In this document: in pieces, positions 17,431 to 28,363 of the stretch
Position numbering within the stretch: the first letter of the stretch is position 1
Layout of the letters: each line of letters begins with the position of its first letter
From: Hylemonella sp.
GTDB taxonomy: Bacteria > Pseudomonadota > Gammaproteobacteria > Burkholderiales > Burkholderiaceae_C
Assembly: GCF_027532185.1 (NCBI RefSeq)
Contig: NZ_JAPZSV010000010.1
Span: 62,001-126,000, forward strand
Length of the DNA: 64,000 nucleotides
Direction: 5' to 3'
The notes under the pieces: model-generated
What the model was told of the DNA's origin: nothing
What the model saw: the letters and a program-made list of their open reading frames with translations, nothing else
Database searches by the model: none
Position numbers and translations under genes: made by a program

Positions 17431-17571
17431 GAACTTGCAAAGAAATCGTAGCGAGCGGCCCGAGCGCAAGGCGGACGGAGCGCAGGAACCGGAACGTACT
17501 TGGGTACGTGAGGATTCCGAGCACCGCCCAACGCGGCGATCGGGTCGCGCAGTAGATTTATTCGTAAGTTC
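17431..17571. repeat. 141-bp imperfect palindrome between slyD and alkB
   Basis: The sequence reads as an imperfect inverted repeat over its full length, centred near 17501. The ends pair GAACTTGCAAAGAAATC with GAACTTACGAATAAATC (reverse complement), and the core is CGTAC-TTGG-GTACG. It begins at the base next to the slyD stop codon. It is probably a member of a dispersed intergenic repeat family of the REP or MITE kind; membership is inferred from structure and has not been searched. It may also end slyD transcription. Confidence 0.68.
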
Positions 17572-18051
17572 TCAATGATGATGCCCGTGGGCGCCGTGCA
17601 CGTGGCCATGGGCGATTTCCTCGGCGCTGGCGGCACGCACGTCCAGCACCGTGAGCTCCACGCGCAGGGCCTGGCCGGCCAGCGGGTGGTTGCCGTCCAG
17701 ATGCACTTCGGGGCCTTTGATCTTCTTGACGGTGAAAACGTGCACCTGCCCGTCCTCGCCCCGGCCTTCGAGCTGGCCACCAACCTTGACGCCCGGCGGG
17801 AACTGGGTCTTGGGAATGACCTGCACCAGGCTTTCATTGCGCTCGCCAAAGGCATCGGCCGGCTGCAGCTCCAGCGTGACCTGGTAACCCGGGTCTTGCC
17901 CTTCCAGGGCCGCTTCCACCTTGGGGAAGGTATTGCCGTAGCCACCATGCAGGTAAGCGCTGGGCTCCTTGCCGTCTTCGAGCAGCTTGCCGGTGGCCCG
18001 ATCGGTGATGCGGTAGCGCAGGGTGACGGCGGTGTCTTTGGTGATTTTCAT
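17572..18051 (-). CDS. slyD: SlyD-type FKBP peptidyl-prolyl isomerase
   Basis: Cytoplasmic FKBP-fold isomerase with an inserted chaperone flap (IF domain), as in SlyD. The 159-residue protein shows the FKBP edges (VTLRYRITD at the start, HPLAGQALRVELTVLDVR near the end) around the inserted flap, and ends in a short His-rich tail (HGHVHGAHGHHH) able to bind nickel or other metals. SlyD helps nickel insertion in hydrogenase systems; whether it also feeds urease here is speculation. It diverges from grxD, with 72 bp between the starts. Confidence 0.88.
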   Translation of the reverse strand: MKITKDTAVTLRYRITDRATGKLLEDGKEPSAYLHGGYGNTFPKVEAALEGQDPGYQVTLELQPADAFGERNESLVQVIPKTQFPPGVKVGGQLEGRGEDGQVHVFTVKKIKGPEVHLDGNHPLAGQALRVELTVLDVRAASAEEIAHGHVHGAHGHHH

Positions 18052-18123
18052 GGTATGGACACGGGCCGTGCAGCGACCCGGCAGAAGTGAAATAATCGGG
18101 GCATTCTCCCAGAGGAAACCATT

Positions 18124-18444
18124 ATGAGTGACACCCAGCAACGCATCGCCGAACTCGTCAAGAACAACGAGGTCCTGCTCTTCATGAAGGGCAGCGCCAG
18201 CTTCCCCATGTGCGGCTTCTCCGGCCGTGCGATCCAGATCCTCAAGGCCAGCGGCGTGGACCCCAAGACCGTGGCCACGGTCAATGTGCTGGAGGACGAC
18301 GAAATCCGCCAGGGCATCAAGGAGTTCAGCAACTGGCCGACCATCCCCCAGCTCTACGTCAAGGGCGAATTCATCGGCGGCTCCGACATCATGATGGAGA
18401 TGTACGAGAGCGGTGAACTGCAGAAGGTGCTGGGCAAGGCCTGA
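18124..18444 (+). CDS. grxD: Monothiol glutaredoxin, Grx4 family
   Basis: Monothiol glutaredoxin that carries or transfers [2Fe-2S] clusters with glutathione, often with BolA proteins. The 106 residues contain the defining CGFS motif with C30, preceded by [10 protein letters not shown], and the [19 protein letters not shown] glutathione-binding region. A bolA-family gene occurs elsewhere in this window (60064-60306), a plausible partner. The gene is followed by an intrinsic terminator and diverges from slyD. Confidence 0.96.
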   Translation: MSDTQQRIAELVKNNEVLLFMKGSASFPMCGFSGRAIQILKASGVDPKTVATVNVLEDDEIRQGIKEFSNWPTIPQLYVKGEFIGGSDIMMEMYESGELQKVLGKA

Positions 18445-18464
18445 GCACGCACGGTCCCTGCACC

Positions 18465-18498
18465 GCCACCGCCAGCCTCGTGCTGCCGGTGGCTTTTT
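18465..18498 (+). terminator. Intrinsic terminator after grxD
   Basis: Stem GCCACCG/CGGTGGC, extended inward by CAGC/GCTG with one mismatch, followed directly by TTTTT. It lies 20 bp after the grxD stop and isolates grxD from the ATPase gene downstream. Confidence 0.75.
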
Positions 18499-18624
18499 CA
18501 TGCCCGGTCGATTGTGAAAAAAAGACCACAGACCGGGCCTTGTTTGCGGCTTCCACGTCTTGAGCGCGGGCACGCCTTGTGCTTGAATATTTTCATGCGA
18601 GTGAGTCTCTGCATGGAGTGAACG

Positions 18625-19620
18625 ATGGAGTCGCATTCTCTGGTACCCCAAGGACAGCCCTTCCGCCTGCCGATTGCGCGCATGCGCAGCGTGTTCCAAC
18701 CCGACGAGGTGGAGCGCAAGCTGGCCAAGTTGCCCGAGCGCGAACACGAGAGCCTGCGCGGCACCTACCAGCGCATGCTGGAGCGCGGCCCGGATCGCTT
18801 CCAGGTCAAGCCCGCAGGCGTGCCCGACATGAGCGCGCTCTATGACGATCTGCCCAATTTCACCGAGGTGCTCGACGACGTGAAGCGCCATGTGGCGCTG
18901 AGCCAGGACAGCCGTGACGGCCTGGAGCTCACGCCCATGCTGCTGCTGGGCGCGCCGGGCATAGGCAAGACCCACTTCGCCCGCCAGCTCGCGGCACTGC
19001 TGGGCACAGGCATGAATCTGGTGCCCATGAGTTCCATGACGGCGGGCTGGCTGCTCTCGGGCTCGTCCTCGCAATGGAAGGGCTCGCGCCCAGGCAAGGT
19101 CTTCGAGGCCCTGGTCGATGGGCAGTACGCCAACCCGGTGCTGGTGGTCGACGAGATCGACAAGGCCAGCAGCGACGCCCAATACGACCCGCTGGGCGCA
19201 CTCTACAGCCTGCTGGAGCATGACACGGCCCACGCTTTTGTCGACGAGTTCGCCGAGGTGGCGATCGACGCCAGCCAGGTGATCTGGATCACCACCGCCA
19301 ACGACGAGCGTGCCATTCCCGACCCCATCCTCAACCGCATGAACGTGTTCGAGGTACCGGCGCCCACGCGCGAGCAGGCCCGTGCCATCGCCCAGCGTCT
19401 GTACCAGGGCATCCGCCGTGACCATGGCTGGGGCGAGCGCTTCGCGCCTGACCCGGCCGACGAGGTGCTCGACACCCTGGCCGAGCTGGCGCCGCGCGAG
19501 ATGCGGCGCGCGCTGATGACAGGCTTTGGCAACGCTCGCCTGGCGGGGCGCGACACGCTGGAGCCCGCCGATCTGCCGCGCGCCAGCGGCAACAAGACGC
19601 GCGTGGGCTTTCTCCAGTAG
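18625..19620 (+). CDS. Lon-like AAA+ ATPase without protease domain
   Basis: AAA+ ATPase of 331 residues whose core resembles the ATPase module of Lon: Walker A GAPGIGKT, Walker B VLVVDEIDK and a sensor region WITTANDERAIPDPILNRM. The Lon N-terminal substrate domain and the Ser-Lys protease domain are absent. Neighbours (a terminated grxD and a CNNM-type gene) give no functional hint. A possible promoter (TTGAGC, 18-bp gap, TGAATA) lies just upstream at about 18558-18587. Function unknown; a remodelling role is the safest statement. Confidence 0.8.
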   Translation: MESHSLVPQGQPFRLPIARMRSVFQPDEVERKLAKLPEREHESLRGTYQRMLERGPDRFQVKPAGVPDMSALYDDLPNFTEVLDDVKRHVALSQDSRDGLELTPMLLLGAPGIGKTHFARQLAALLGTGMNLVPMSSMTAGWLLSGSSSQWKGSRPGKVFEALVDGQYANPVLVVDEIDKASSDAQYDPLGALYSLLEHDTAHAFVDEFAEVAIDASQVIWITTANDERAIPDPILNRMNVFEVPAPTREQARAIAQRLYQGIRRDHGWGERFAPDPADEVLDTLAELAPREMRRALMTGFGNARLAGRDTLEPADLPRASGNKTRVGFLQ

Positions 19621-19690
19621 GGGATCAACGCGCGGCACGGGCCGCCGCTACACTACTTGGCGCACGGGTCCCTGAGGCCCTGCGCGCGCC

Positions 19691-20989
19691 ATGAGCCTCA
19701 CACAAAGCCTCTTCATCATCGCCCTGCTGATCGGCGCCAGCGCCTTCTTCTCGATGGCCGAGATGTCGCTGGCCGCTTCGCGGCGGCTGCGCCTGCGCCT
19801 GCTCGCCGACGAGGGCGACGCGCGTGCGGCCGCCGTGCTGCGCGTGCAGGAACAGCCGGGCCACTATTTCTCGGTGGTGCAGATCGGTCAGAACGCCGTG
19901 GCCATCCTCGGTGGCATCGTGGGCGAGGGAGCCTTCAGCCCCGTGCTCAGCGAACTGCTGGGGCGCTGGCTGCCAGCTGGCGTGGCCGCCGATGTGGGTT
20001 TCGTGCTGTCCTTCGCGCTGGTGACCTCGCTCTTCATCGTCTTCTCCGACCTCTTCCCCAAGCGCCTGGCCATGGCCGAGCCGGAACGACTGGCCTTGCG
20101 CCTGCACGCGCCCATGCGCCTGTGCATGAGCGTCTTCAAGCCCGTGGTCTGGCTCTACAGCCGCATCACCGATGGGCTGTTCTCTCTGCTGGGCCTGTCA
20201 TCCCAGCGCGACGACCGCGTCACGCCCGACGACATCCTGGCCCTGGCTGAGGCCGGCGCGCAGGCCGGCGTGCTGGCGCGCGACGAGCAGCAGGTGATCG
20301 CCAACGTCTTCGAGCTCGACACCCGTACCGTCAGCAGCGCCATGACCGCGCGTGACCGCATCGCCTGGTTCGACAAGAGCGACAGCGATGCCATCGTGCG
20401 CGCACGCATCGCGGCCGAGCCCTTCTCCACCTACCCGGTCTGCGACGGCGACATCGACCACGTTATAGGCTATGTGGACGCCAAGGACCTGTTCCAGCGG
20501 GTGATGAAGAACCAGCTCATCAAGCTGGACGATCCCACCCTGCTGCACAAAGCCGTAGTGGTGCCCGACCGCCTGACGCTGGCCGAGGTGCTGGCGCAGT
20601 TCCGCCAGGCCCACGAGGACTTCGCCGTGATCGTCAACGAGTACAGCCTGGTGGTGGGCGTGGTCACGCTCAACGACGTGATGAGCACAGTGATGGGCGA
20701 CCTCGTCGCGCCGACCGACGAGGAACTCATCGTGCAGCGCGAGGAGGGCTCCTGGCTCATCGACGGCATCACACCCATGACCGATGTGCAGCGCGCCCTG
20801 GGCCTGGAGCAGTTGCCCCAGCCGGAAGACTACGAGACACTGGCTGGCTTCCTCATGGTGATGCTGCGCCGCGTCCCGCGCCGCACGGACCGCGTGCAAT
20901 GGGAAGGCTACAGCTTCGAGGTGATGGACGTGGACAGCTACCGCATCGACCAGGTCATGGTGACTCGGCTGGCCGTGCATCCGGGCTAG
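19691..20989 (+). CDS. CNNM/CorC-type transporter-like protein (DUF21 plus CBS domains)
   Basis: Membrane protein of the hemolysin-C/CNNM family, members of which act in magnesium or cobalt efflux. The 432-residue order is an N-terminal DUF21 membrane domain (about 1-165, with three or four helices and the acidic FFSMAEMSLAASRR motif), a CBS pair (about 190-320), and a C-terminal CorC/HlyC domain with the YETLAGFLM and RIPRR-like MLRRVPRR text. The ion specificity is unknown. Its 3' end overlaps the oppositely oriented transglycosylase gene by 35 bp. Confidence 0.88.
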   Translation: MSLTQSLFIIALLIGASAFFSMAEMSLAASRRLRLRLLADEGDARAAAVLRVQEQPGHYFSVVQIGQNAVAILGGIVGEGAFSPVLSELLGRWLPAGVAADVGFVLSFALVTSLFIVFSDLFPKRLAMAEPERLALRLHAPMRLCMSVFKPVVWLYSRITDGLFSLLGLSSQRDDRVTPDDILALAEAGAQAGVLARDEQQVIANVFELDTRTVSSAMTARDRIAWFDKSDSDAIVRARIAAEPFSTYPVCDGDIDHVIGYVDAKDLFQRVMKNQLIKLDDPTLLHKAVVVPDRLTLAEVLAQFRQAHEDFAVIVNEYSLVVGVVTLNDVMSTVMGDLVAPTDEELIVQREEGSWLIDGITPMTDVQRALGLEQLPQPEDYETLAGFLMVMLRRVPRRTDRVQWEGYSFEVMDVDSYRIDQVMVTRLAVHPG

Positions 20990-21635
20990 GTCTCGCCTGC
21001 GCCGGCGGCACGTCCTGGTATTCCCACTGCTTGCGCGCTGCGGCAACGGCGTTCGGGTACTTGGGCTTGCCACGCGAGCCGTTGTAGCGTCCCAGGGCCA
21101 TGAAGAGGTTGCCGCGTTCGCGGTCCAGGTAGTGGCGCAGGATCACGCAACCGAAACGCAGATTGGTCTGCATGTGAAAGAGGTTGCCGGCGTCCCCGTT
21201 GCCGATCAGACGCGCCCAGAAAGGCATGACCTGCATATAGCCACGCGCACCGACGCTGGACACGGCAAACTTGCGGAAATTGCTCTCGACCTGGATCAAC
21301 CCCAGCACCAGCGCGGGCTCCAGGCCGGCGCGTCGGCTTTCGTACCAGACGGTCTGCAGCAGGTCGCGCCGCTCGGGCCAGGCGTGGATCTTCTTCTGCA
21401 GCCGCTCGCTCATCGCGCCCAACCAGCGCAGATAGGCCAGGCGGGCTTCGGTGTCGGCGAAGACGGGAACGGGCGGCGCGGTGTTGGCGATGGCGGCAGA
21501 CAGTGCCGTGCGCACCGAATCGGCCAGCGGCTCTTCGATCTGGCCGCCGGCTCGCGCCTGGGGCCAGACCAGCAGGCCCGCCACGGCCAGCAAGGCCTGC
21601 AGCCCCGCACGCCGCTGCATGGCCGGACCGTCCAT
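20955..21635 (-). CDS. Lytic transglycosylase (SLT domain)
   Basis: Periplasmic murein lyase that cleaves glycan strands to form anhydromuropeptides. The 226 residues start with a signal peptide (LLAVAGLLVWPQARAGG) and then carry an SLT/Slt70-type domain: the ALVLGLIQVESNF motif holds the catalytic glutamate, followed by GARGYMQVMPFWA and FGCVILRHYL, with RYNGS near the end. A start at 21620 (MQRRAG) is equally possible. It begins 2 bp after the end of proS, so both may be cotranscribed, and it overlaps the convergent upstream gene at its 3' end. Confidence 0.88.
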   Translation of the reverse strand: MDGPAMQRRAGLQALLAVAGLLVWPQARAGGQIEEPLADSVRTALSAAIANTAPPVPVFADTEARLAYLRWLGAMSERLQKKIHAWPERRDLLQTVWYESRRAGLEPALVLGLIQVESNFRKFAVSSVGARGYMQVMPFWARLIGNGDAGNLFHMQTNLRFGCVILRHYLDRERGNLFMALGRYNGSRGKPKYPNAVAAARKQWEYQDVPPAQARPSPDARPAESP

Positions 21636-21637
21636 GC

Positions 21638-23383
21638 TCAGACGCCGAGTTTCGACTGGATCAGGGCCGCAACCTCGCTCAGTGCCACGGGCGTAGCCGC
21701 CGCGTCGCGACGGTGCTGGTACTCGACCTTGCCTTCCTTGAGCGCGCGGTCGCCGATGGTCACGCGGTGCGGTACGCCGATCAGCTCCCAGTCGGCGAAC
21801 ATGGCGCCCGGACGCTCACCGCGGTCGTCGAGGATGACGTCCACGCCAGCCGCGAGCAGCTCGGCGTAGAGATTGTCGGCAGCCGCTTTCACCTCGGGGC
21901 TGCGGTCCGGGTTGATGGGGCAGATGACGACGGTGAAAGGCGCGATGGCGTCGGGCCAGATGATGCCCTTGTCGTCATGGTTCTGCTCGATGGCCGCAGC
22001 CGGTAGGCGGGTGATGCCGATGCCATAGCAGCCCATCTCCATGAACTGGGGCTTGCCGTTCTCGTCCAGGAAGGTGGCGTTCATGGCGCGGCTGTACTTG
22101 GTGCCGAGGTAGAACACATGGCCGACCTCGATGCCGCGCTCGATGGCGAGCGGGCCCTGGCCATCGGGGGAGAGATCGCCCGCGACCACGTTGCGGATGT
22201 CGGCCACGAGGTCGGGCTCGGCCAGGTCGCGACCCCAGTTCACGCCGGTCAGGTGGAAATCCGCCTCGTTGGCACCGCAGACCCAGTCGGCCATGACCGC
22301 GACCTCGCGGTCGGCGATGATGCCCACCGGCTGTTTCAGGCCCACGGGCCCCAGGTAACCGGGTTTGCTGCCGAAGTGCGCGACGATTTCGGCTTCGGTG
22401 GCGAAGCGGTAGCCCAGGTCCAGGCCCGGCAGCTTGCCGACCTTGACCTCGTTCATGTCGTGGTCGCCGCGCAGCAACAGCAGCCAGATGCGGGTCTTGC
22501 CCACCTGATCCTTGTCGGTGATCTCGTCGGTGGCCAGCACGATGGACTTGACCGTGCGGCTCAGCGGCAGGCCCAGCAGCCCAGCGACATCGGCGCAGGT
22601 GCTCTTGCCCGGCGTGGCGACCTTCTGCATCGTCTGTGCAGCAGCCGGGCGCGGCTGCTGCGGGGCCAGGGCCTCGGCCTTCTCGATATTGGCCGCGTAC
22701 TCGCTCTCGGGGCAGTAGACGATGGCGTCCTCGCCCGTGGCGGCGATGACCTGGAACTCCTCGCTCAGATCGCCGCCGATGGCGCCGCTGTCGGCCGCGA
22801 CGGCGCGGTAACGCAGGCCGAAGCGATCGAAGATCTTGCGGTAGGCCTGCGCCATGACCTGGTAGCTGGCCTTGGCCGAGGCCTGGTCACGGTCGAAGGA
22901 ATAGGCGTCCTTCATGATGAACTCACGCCCGCGCATCAAACCAAACCTCGGACGGCGCTCGTCGCGAAACTTGGTCTGGATCTGGTACAGGTTCTTGGGC
23001 AGCTGCTTGTAGCTCTTGATTTCCTGCCGCGCGATGTCGGTCACCACCTCTTCGCTGGTGGGCTGGATCACAAAGTCACGGTCGTGCCGGTCCTTGATAC
23101 GCAGCAGCTCGGGGCCCATCTTGGCGAAACGCCCCGTCTCCTCCCACAGCTCGGCGGGCTGCACCACGGGCATGGTCAGCTCCACGGCACCCGCGCGGTT
23201 CATCTCCTCGCGCACGATGGCTTCCACCTTGCGGATCACACGCAAGCCCATGGGCATGTAGTTGTAGATGCCGGCACCGAGCTTCTTGATCATGCCGGCG
23301 CGCATCATGAGCTTGTGACTCACGATCTCGGCGTCGGCCGGAGCTTCCTTGAGGGTGGAGACGAGAAATTGGGAGGCTTTCAT
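21638..23383 (-). CDS. proS: Prolyl-tRNA synthetase
   Basis: Class II aminoacyl-tRNA synthetase that charges tRNA-Pro. The 581-residue protein is of the bacterial type, with an insertion (INS) editing domain between motifs 2 and 3 (about 225-390) that removes mischarged alanine. Class II text such as [26 protein letters not shown] (motif 2) and the GIGITRL region (motif 3) is readable. The start was set at MKASQF; the open frame extends 20 codons upstream but lacks support. It diverges from rppH. Confidence 0.97.
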   Translation of the reverse strand: MKASQFLVSTLKEAPADAEIVSHKLMMRAGMIKKLGAGIYNYMPMGLRVIRKVEAIVREEMNRAGAVELTMPVVQPAELWEETGRFAKMGPELLRIKDRHDRDFVIQPTSEEVVTDIARQEIKSYKQLPKNLYQIQTKFRDERRPRFGLMRGREFIMKDAYSFDRDQASAKASYQVMAQAYRKIFDRFGLRYRAVAADSGAIGGDLSEEFQVIAATGEDAIVYCPESEYAANIEKAEALAPQQPRPAAAQTMQKVATPGKSTCADVAGLLGLPLSRTVKSIVLATDEITDKDQVGKTRIWLLLLRGDHDMNEVKVGKLPGLDLGYRFATEAEIVAHFGSKPGYLGPVGLKQPVGIIADREVAVMADWVCGANEADFHLTGVNWGRDLAEPDLVADIRNVVAGDLSPDGQGPLAIERGIEVGHVFYLGTKYSRAMNATFLDENGKPQFMEMGCYGIGITRLPAAAIEQNHDDKGIIWPDAIAPFTVVICPINPDRSPEVKAAADNLYAELLAAGVDVILDDRGERPGAMFADWELIGVPHRVTIGDRALKEGKVEYQHRRDAAATPVALSEVAALIQSKLGV

Positions 23384-23475
23384 GGGGGGCTTTTTCGCTG
23401 GAGCGGGGGAGTCCTGTGGTCTGGCGCGGCGCGGGCCGTGCATAATGGACTCAGTTCAAAAATTTGGGGTTGATT

Positions 23476-24123
23476 ATGCTTGACCGGGACGGTTTTCGGC
23501 CCAACGTCGGCATCATTCTGCTCAACCAGAGAAACCAGGTTTTCTGGGGTAAACGGATACGCACCCACTCGTGGCAGTTCCCGCAGGGTGGCATCGACCG
23601 GGGCGAGACTCCGGAACAGGCCATGTACAGGGAACTGGGCGAGGAAGTCGGGCTCAAGCCCGAGCATGTGCGCATCGTGGCCCGGACCCGTGACTGGTTG
23701 CGCTACGAGGTGCCGGACCGCTACATCCGACGTGAAGCGCGCGGCCACTACAAGGGCCAGAAGCAGATCTGGTTCCTGCTCCAGCTCATGGCGCAGGACT
23801 GGAATCTCAACCTGCGCGCGACCGACCACCCCGAGTTCGACGCCTGGCGCTGGAACGACTACTGGGTGCCGCTGGACATGGTGGTGGAGTTCAAGCGCGG
23901 CGTCTACGAGATGGCACTGACGGAACTGGCCCGCTTTCTGCCGCGTCAGGACCACCGCAACCGCTACCTGCGCCAGGGCCACCGGCCGCGCGATCACGAG
24001 CATCTCCACCACGCTGCAGCGGCGCCGGGTCAGGGCATGGAGTTGCCGCCAGGGGCGAGCTTCGATCCGGATCCTCAGTCTGCCCAGCAGTCCACGGATC
24101 GGCCCGAGTCGCTGGATCGCTGA
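23476..24123 (+). CDS. rppH: RNA pyrophosphohydrolase
   Basis: Nudix hydrolase that trims the 5' triphosphate of mRNA and so starts RNase E decay. The 215-residue protein has the full Nudix box [20 protein letters not shown] and the RppH text [20 protein letters not shown]. The ATG giving MLDRDGF was chosen over an upstream TTG. The C-terminal 60 residues, rich in H, P, Q and S, exceed the E. coli length and look unstructured. It converges with proB, whose end lies 13 bp away. Confidence 0.94.
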   Translation: MLDRDGFRPNVGIILLNQRNQVFWGKRIRTHSWQFPQGGIDRGETPEQAMYRELGEEVGLKPEHVRIVARTRDWLRYEVPDRYIRREARGHYKGQKQIWFLLQLMAQDWNLNLRATDHPEFDAWRWNDYWVPLDMVVEFKRGVYEMALTELARFLPRQDHRNRYLRQGHRPRDHEHLHHAAAAPGQGMELPPGASFDPDPQSAQQSTDRPESLDR

Positions 24124-24136
24124 TTTCTGCGCCGGC

Positions 24137-25273
24137 TCAGCGGCTCACCATCACCAGGTTGTCCCGGTGCACCATCTCCGGCTCGCCGGTGTAGCCCAGT
24201 AGCTTCTCGAACTCGCTCGATGGCTTGCGGCAGAGCAGCCGCGCCTCCGCGCTGGCGTAGTTGGCCAGGCCACGGGCGATCTCTTGGCCCTGCGCGTCGC
24301 GCACGGCGATGACCTCGCCCCGCGAAAACTCGCCCTCCACCGCTGTCATGCCGATGGGCAGCAGGCTCTTGCCCTCGTCGCGCAGCTTGGCGGCTGCCCC
24401 TGCGTCCACAACCACAGCGCCGCGCAGTTGCAGGTGGTCGGCCATCCACTGCTTGCGCGCCTGGGTCTTGGCCGTCTGGGCCACCAGCAGGGTACCGATG
24501 GACTCGCCCTGGCTCAGGCGCACTAGGGCATCAGGCTCACGCCCCCAGGCGATGACGGTGGACGCACCCGAGCCCGCGGCACGCTTGGCCGCGAGGATCT
24601 TGGTGATCATGCCGCCCTTGCCCAGGCTCGAGCCGGCGCCGCCCGCCATGGCCTCGAGCGCCGGATCACCGGCCTGGGCCTCGTGGACGAACTTCGCTGC
24701 CGGTTCCTTGCGCGGGTCGGCCGTGTACAGGCCCTTCTGGTCGGTCAGGATGATCAGCGCGTCGGCTTCGACGAGGTTGGCCACCAAGGCGCCCAGGGTG
24801 TCGTTGTCGCCGAACTTGATCTCGTCGTTGACCACGGTGTCGTTCTCGTTGATCACCGGCACCACGCCCAGCTGGAGCAAGGTGAGCAAGGTGGAGCGGG
24901 CGTTGAGGTAGCGCTCGCGGTCGGCCAGATCGGCGTGGGTGAGCAGCACCTGGGCACTGCCAAGGCCATGGGCCTTGAGGCGTGTCTCGTACATCTGGGC
25001 CAGGCCCATCTGACCCACGGCAGCCGCGGCCTGCAGCTCATGGATCTCCTTGGGGCGTCGGGTCCAGCCCAGGCGCTTCATGCCTTCGGCGATGGCACCG
25101 CTGGAGACCATGATGACCTCACGCCCGTCGCGAACCAGGGCCGCAATCTGGCGACTCCACTCCTCGATGGCGGCCTCGTCCAGACCCCGGCCCTCGTTGG
25201 TGACGAGGCTGGAGCCGACCTTGACCACGATGCGCCGCGCCTGGCGCAGAACGGAAGCGGATGTCTGATTCAT
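24137..25273 (-). CDS. proB: Glutamate 5-kinase
   Basis: First enzyme of proline synthesis: phosphorylates glutamate to gamma-glutamyl phosphate. The 378-residue protein has the amino-acid-kinase domain ([36 protein letters not shown]-like [12 protein letters not shown]) and a C-terminal PUA domain (from about 285: [15 protein letters not shown]). The start was set at MNQTSAS, the family-typical N-terminus. The order obg-proB is typical of betaproteobacteria; proA is not in the window. Confidence 0.96.
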   Translation of the reverse strand: MNQTSASVLRQARRIVVKVGSSLVTNEGRGLDEAAIEEWSRQIAALVRDGREVIMVSSGAIAEGMKRLGWTRRPKEIHELQAAAAVGQMGLAQMYETRLKAHGLGSAQVLLTHADLADRERYLNARSTLLTLLQLGVVPVINENDTVVNDEIKFGDNDTLGALVANLVEADALIILTDQKGLYTADPRKEPAAKFVHEAQAGDPALEAMAGGAGSSLGKGGMITKILAAKRAAGSGASTVIAWGREPDALVRLSQGESIGTLLVAQTAKTQARKQWMADHLQLRGAVVVDAGAAAKLRDEGKSLLPIGMTAVEGEFSRGEVIAVRDAQGQEIARGLANYASAEARLLCRKPSSEFEKLLGYTGEPEMVHRDNLVMVSR

Positions 25274-25329
25274 CTTGAGGTGCGGATGGCTGCAGGACAG
25301 GCCGACAACCATGAATGAAACCGGAGATT

Positions 25330-26427
<1,098 letters not shown>

Positions 26428-26435
26428 CTATAAAC

Positions 26436-26466
26436 AAAAAACCCTGCGCGGCCGGCGCAGGGTTTT
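26436..26466 (-). terminator. Intrinsic terminator between rpmA and obg
   Basis: AAAACCCTGCGC pairs with GCGCAGGGTTTT around the centre GGCC GG, giving a stem of about 12 bp flanked by A-runs and T-runs, so it could work on both strands. It lies 21 bp after the rpmA stop on the minus strand. Some read-through into obg is likely. Confidence 0.72.
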
Positions 26467-26486
26467 GCGGGAAAGCCAGCCAGCGC

Positions 26487-26744
26487 TTAGGCGGCCGTAA
26501 CGTTCACCGTGTGCTTGTTCAGCGCGCCCTTGACGGAGAACGACACCTCGCCGTCCACCAGAGCAAACAGGGTGTGGTCCTTGCCCACGCCGACATTGGT
26601 ACCGGGGTGGAACTTGGTGCCACGCTGGCGCACGATGATGCCACCAGCACTGATCTGCTGGCCACCGAACACCTTCACGCCGAGCATCTTGGGCTGCGAA
26701 TCGCGCCCGTTACGCGTAGAGCCGCCGCCTTTTTTCTGTGCCAT
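26487..26744 (-). CDS. rpmA: 50S ribosomal protein bL27
   Basis: Ribosomal large-subunit protein whose N-terminus reaches the peptidyl-transferase centre. The 85 residues match bL27 throughout: [16 protein letters not shown], the conserved GVKVFGGQ, and [17 protein letters not shown]. It has no N-terminal extension of the kind processed in Firmicutes. It starts 12 bp after rplU and is followed by a terminator. Confidence 0.98.
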   Translation of the reverse strand: MAQKKGGGSTRNGRDSQPKMLGVKVFGGQQISAGGIIVRQRGTKFHPGTNVGVGKDHTLFALVDGEVSFSVKGALNKHTVNVTAA

Positions 26745-26756
26745 GACTCGTGCTCC

Positions 26757-27068
26757 TTATGCGGAGATGGCGCCGATTTGCAGCTCGGTGAACTGCTGGC
26801 GGTGCCCTTGACGTTTCTGATAGTGCTTGCGACGGCGCATCTTGAAGATGCGAACCTTGTCGTGCAGACCGTGCGCCACAACCGTGGCTTTGACAGTCGC
26901 GCCGGACACCAGGGGCGTACCAACCTTGAGCTCAGCGCCGTTGCCGACAGCCAGAACCTGGTCGATCACGATCTCCTGGCCTACGTCCGCAGCAATCTGT
27001 TCTACTTTGATTTTCTCGCCAGCAGCAACACGATACTGTTTGCCACCGGTTTTTATGACCGCGTACAT
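26757..27068 (-). CDS. rplU: 50S ribosomal protein bL21
   Basis: Large-subunit protein of 103 residues, opening [14 protein letters not shown] and carrying the signature [17 protein letters not shown] near its end. The start was set at this ATG: the open frame continues upstream but covers promoter and leader. A possible 5' leader hairpin (27090-27113) and an extended -10 promoter lie upstream, so transcript-level control is possible. It is the first gene of the rplU-rpmA-obg group and diverges from ispB. Confidence 0.98.
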   Translation of the reverse strand: MYAVIKTGGKQYRVAAGEKIKVEQIAADVGQEIVIDQVLAVGNGAELKVGTPLVSGATVKATVVAHGLHDKVRIFKMRRRKHYQKRQGHRQQFTELQIGAISA

Positions 27069-27089
27069 GGATGACCTCTTGGATTGATC

Positions 27090-27125
27090 CTCTACGGACG
27101 GATTTCCGCAGAGCCCGAAATTGTA
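27090..27125 (-). promoter_or_regulatory. Promoter -10 and leader hairpin of rplU
   Basis: Read on the minus strand, TGC-TACAAT (hexamer 27120-27125) is a good extended -10; the -35 is weak. Transcription would begin near 27113, and the first transcribed bases form a hairpin with 9-bp arms (27090-27098 with 27105-27113, one G-U pair), about 20 bases ahead of the start codon. An autoregulatory leader for bL21 is possible but unproven. Confidence 0.45.
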
Positions 27126-27188
27126 GCACGGTTTGCGCTTACTGACATCCCCTACCTCGGGGCCGGGCATCCCTCGGCTGGCCCTTCC

Positions 27189-27194
27189 TATAAT
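27189..27194 (+). promoter_or_regulatory. Perfect -10 box ahead of ispB
   Basis: TATAAT lies 33 bp before the GTG start of ispB. No convincing -35 is seen at 16-18 bp spacing, so it may need an activator, or the -35 is highly degenerate. Confidence 0.5.
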
Positions 27195-27226
27195 GCCACT
27201 TCCTCCGGTCTCCCCGCCCTGCTGCC

Positions 27227-28204
27227 GTGAACTCCCCCCAACCTGTTTCCCCGCTTGCCCTGGTTGCCGATGACATGCGGGAGGTAGACCGGGTCATCAG
27301 CGAGCGGCTCGACTCCGGTGTACCGCTGGTGGGCCAGGTGGCCCGCTACATCATCAGCGCTGGCGGCAAGCGCCTGCGACCGGCCCTGCTCCTGCTGGCC
27401 TGCGGCGCCCTGGGCTACCGCGGCACGCACCGCTACAACCTGGCAGCGGTGGTGGAGTTCATCCACACGGCCACGCTGCTGCACGACGACGTGGTGGACG
27501 ACTCCACGATGCGCCGCGGCAATGCTACGGCCAACGAGACCTTCGGCAACCCCGCCAGCGTGCTGGTCGGGGATTTCCTCTACTCCCGCGCCTTCCAGAT
27601 GATGGTGGAAGCCGAGAGCATGCGCATCATGCAGGTGCTGGCCGACGCGACCAACGTGATCGCCGAAGGCGAGGTGCAGCAGCTCATGAACATGCACAAC
27701 GCCGACCTTGACGAGGCCGGCTATCTGCAGGTGATCCGCTCCAAGACCGCCAAGCTCTTCGAGGCCAGCGCGCGCTGCGGCGCCATCCTGGCCGGCGCCG
27801 AACCCCGGCTCGAAGAGGCCTGCGCCGAGTACGGCCAAGCCCTGGGCACGGCTTTCCAGGTCATCGACGATGTGCTGGACTATGCGGGAGACGCCGCCGT
27901 CATGGGCAAGAGCCTGGGGGACGACCTGCGGGAAGGCAAGGCCACGCTGCCGCTGATCGCAGCCATGCAAAGAGGCACGGAACAGGAGCGCCAGCTCATC
28001 CGCAGCGCCATAGAGAACGGCTCGGTATCCGCCCTGGAGGACGTGATCGCCGTCGTGCGGCGCACCGGCGCTCTGGACGTCGCTCGCCATGCGGCGGCCC
28101 GGGAAGCGGAACGTGCTGTCCAGGCCGCCCAGCAACTGCCCGACGGGCCCCATGCCGCCAGTTTGATACAATTGGCGTCTCAGTTGCTAACGCGTCAATC
28201 CTGA
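27227..28204 (+). CDS. ispB: Octaprenyl (polyprenyl) diphosphate synthase
   Basis: Trans-prenyltransferase making the side chain of ubiquinone. The 325-residue protein has both aspartate-rich motifs, LLHDDVVDD (about 85) and QVIDDVLDY (about 210), plus [12 protein letters not shown]. The GTG start gives [10 protein letters not shown]; a later ATG (MREVDRV) could also serve. Chain length cannot be read from sequence with certainty. It diverges from rplU, as in many proteobacteria, and is followed by tRNA-Pro. Confidence 0.94.
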   Translation: MNSPQPVSPLALVADDMREVDRVISERLDSGVPLVGQVARYIISAGGKRLRPALLLLACGALGYRGTHRYNLAAVVEFIHTATLLHDDVVDDSTMRRGNATANETFGNPASVLVGDFLYSRAFQMMVEAESMRIMQVLADATNVIAEGEVQQLMNMHNADLDEAGYLQVIRSKTAKLFEASARCGAILAGAEPRLEEACAEYGQALGTAFQVIDDVLDYAGDAAVMGKSLGDDLREGKATLPLIAAMQRGTEQERQLIRSAIENGSVSALEDVIAVVRRTGALDVARHAAAREAERAVQAAQQLPDGPHAASLIQLASQLLTRQS

Positions 28205-28228
28205 TGTGTCTCTGGCAACTCGAGATGT

Positions 28229-28305
<77 letters not shown>

Positions 28306-28333
28306 ATCTTTCCCATGCACCTCTGGTCCCAGC

Positions 28334-28363
28334 CCATGCCCTCCTGCGAGGGCTGGCGTGCTG
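28334..28363 (+). terminator. Hairpin after tRNA-Pro
   Basis: CCAGCCC and GGGCTGG flank an inner GCCCTC-CTGC-GAGGGC, a GC-rich hairpin starting about 30 bp after the tRNA. No T-run follows, so it may be a processing or Rho-assisted end and not a classic terminator. The remaining gap up to pilB holds nothing else I can assign apart from a weak TTGCAA/TTTACA promoter-like pair. Confidence 0.35.

Noticed and set aside
18052-19638. A very long minus-strand open frame extending slyD upstream to 19638
   Set aside because: It is antisense to grxD and the Lon-like ATPase, both well supported on the plus strand. SlyD homology begins at 18051.
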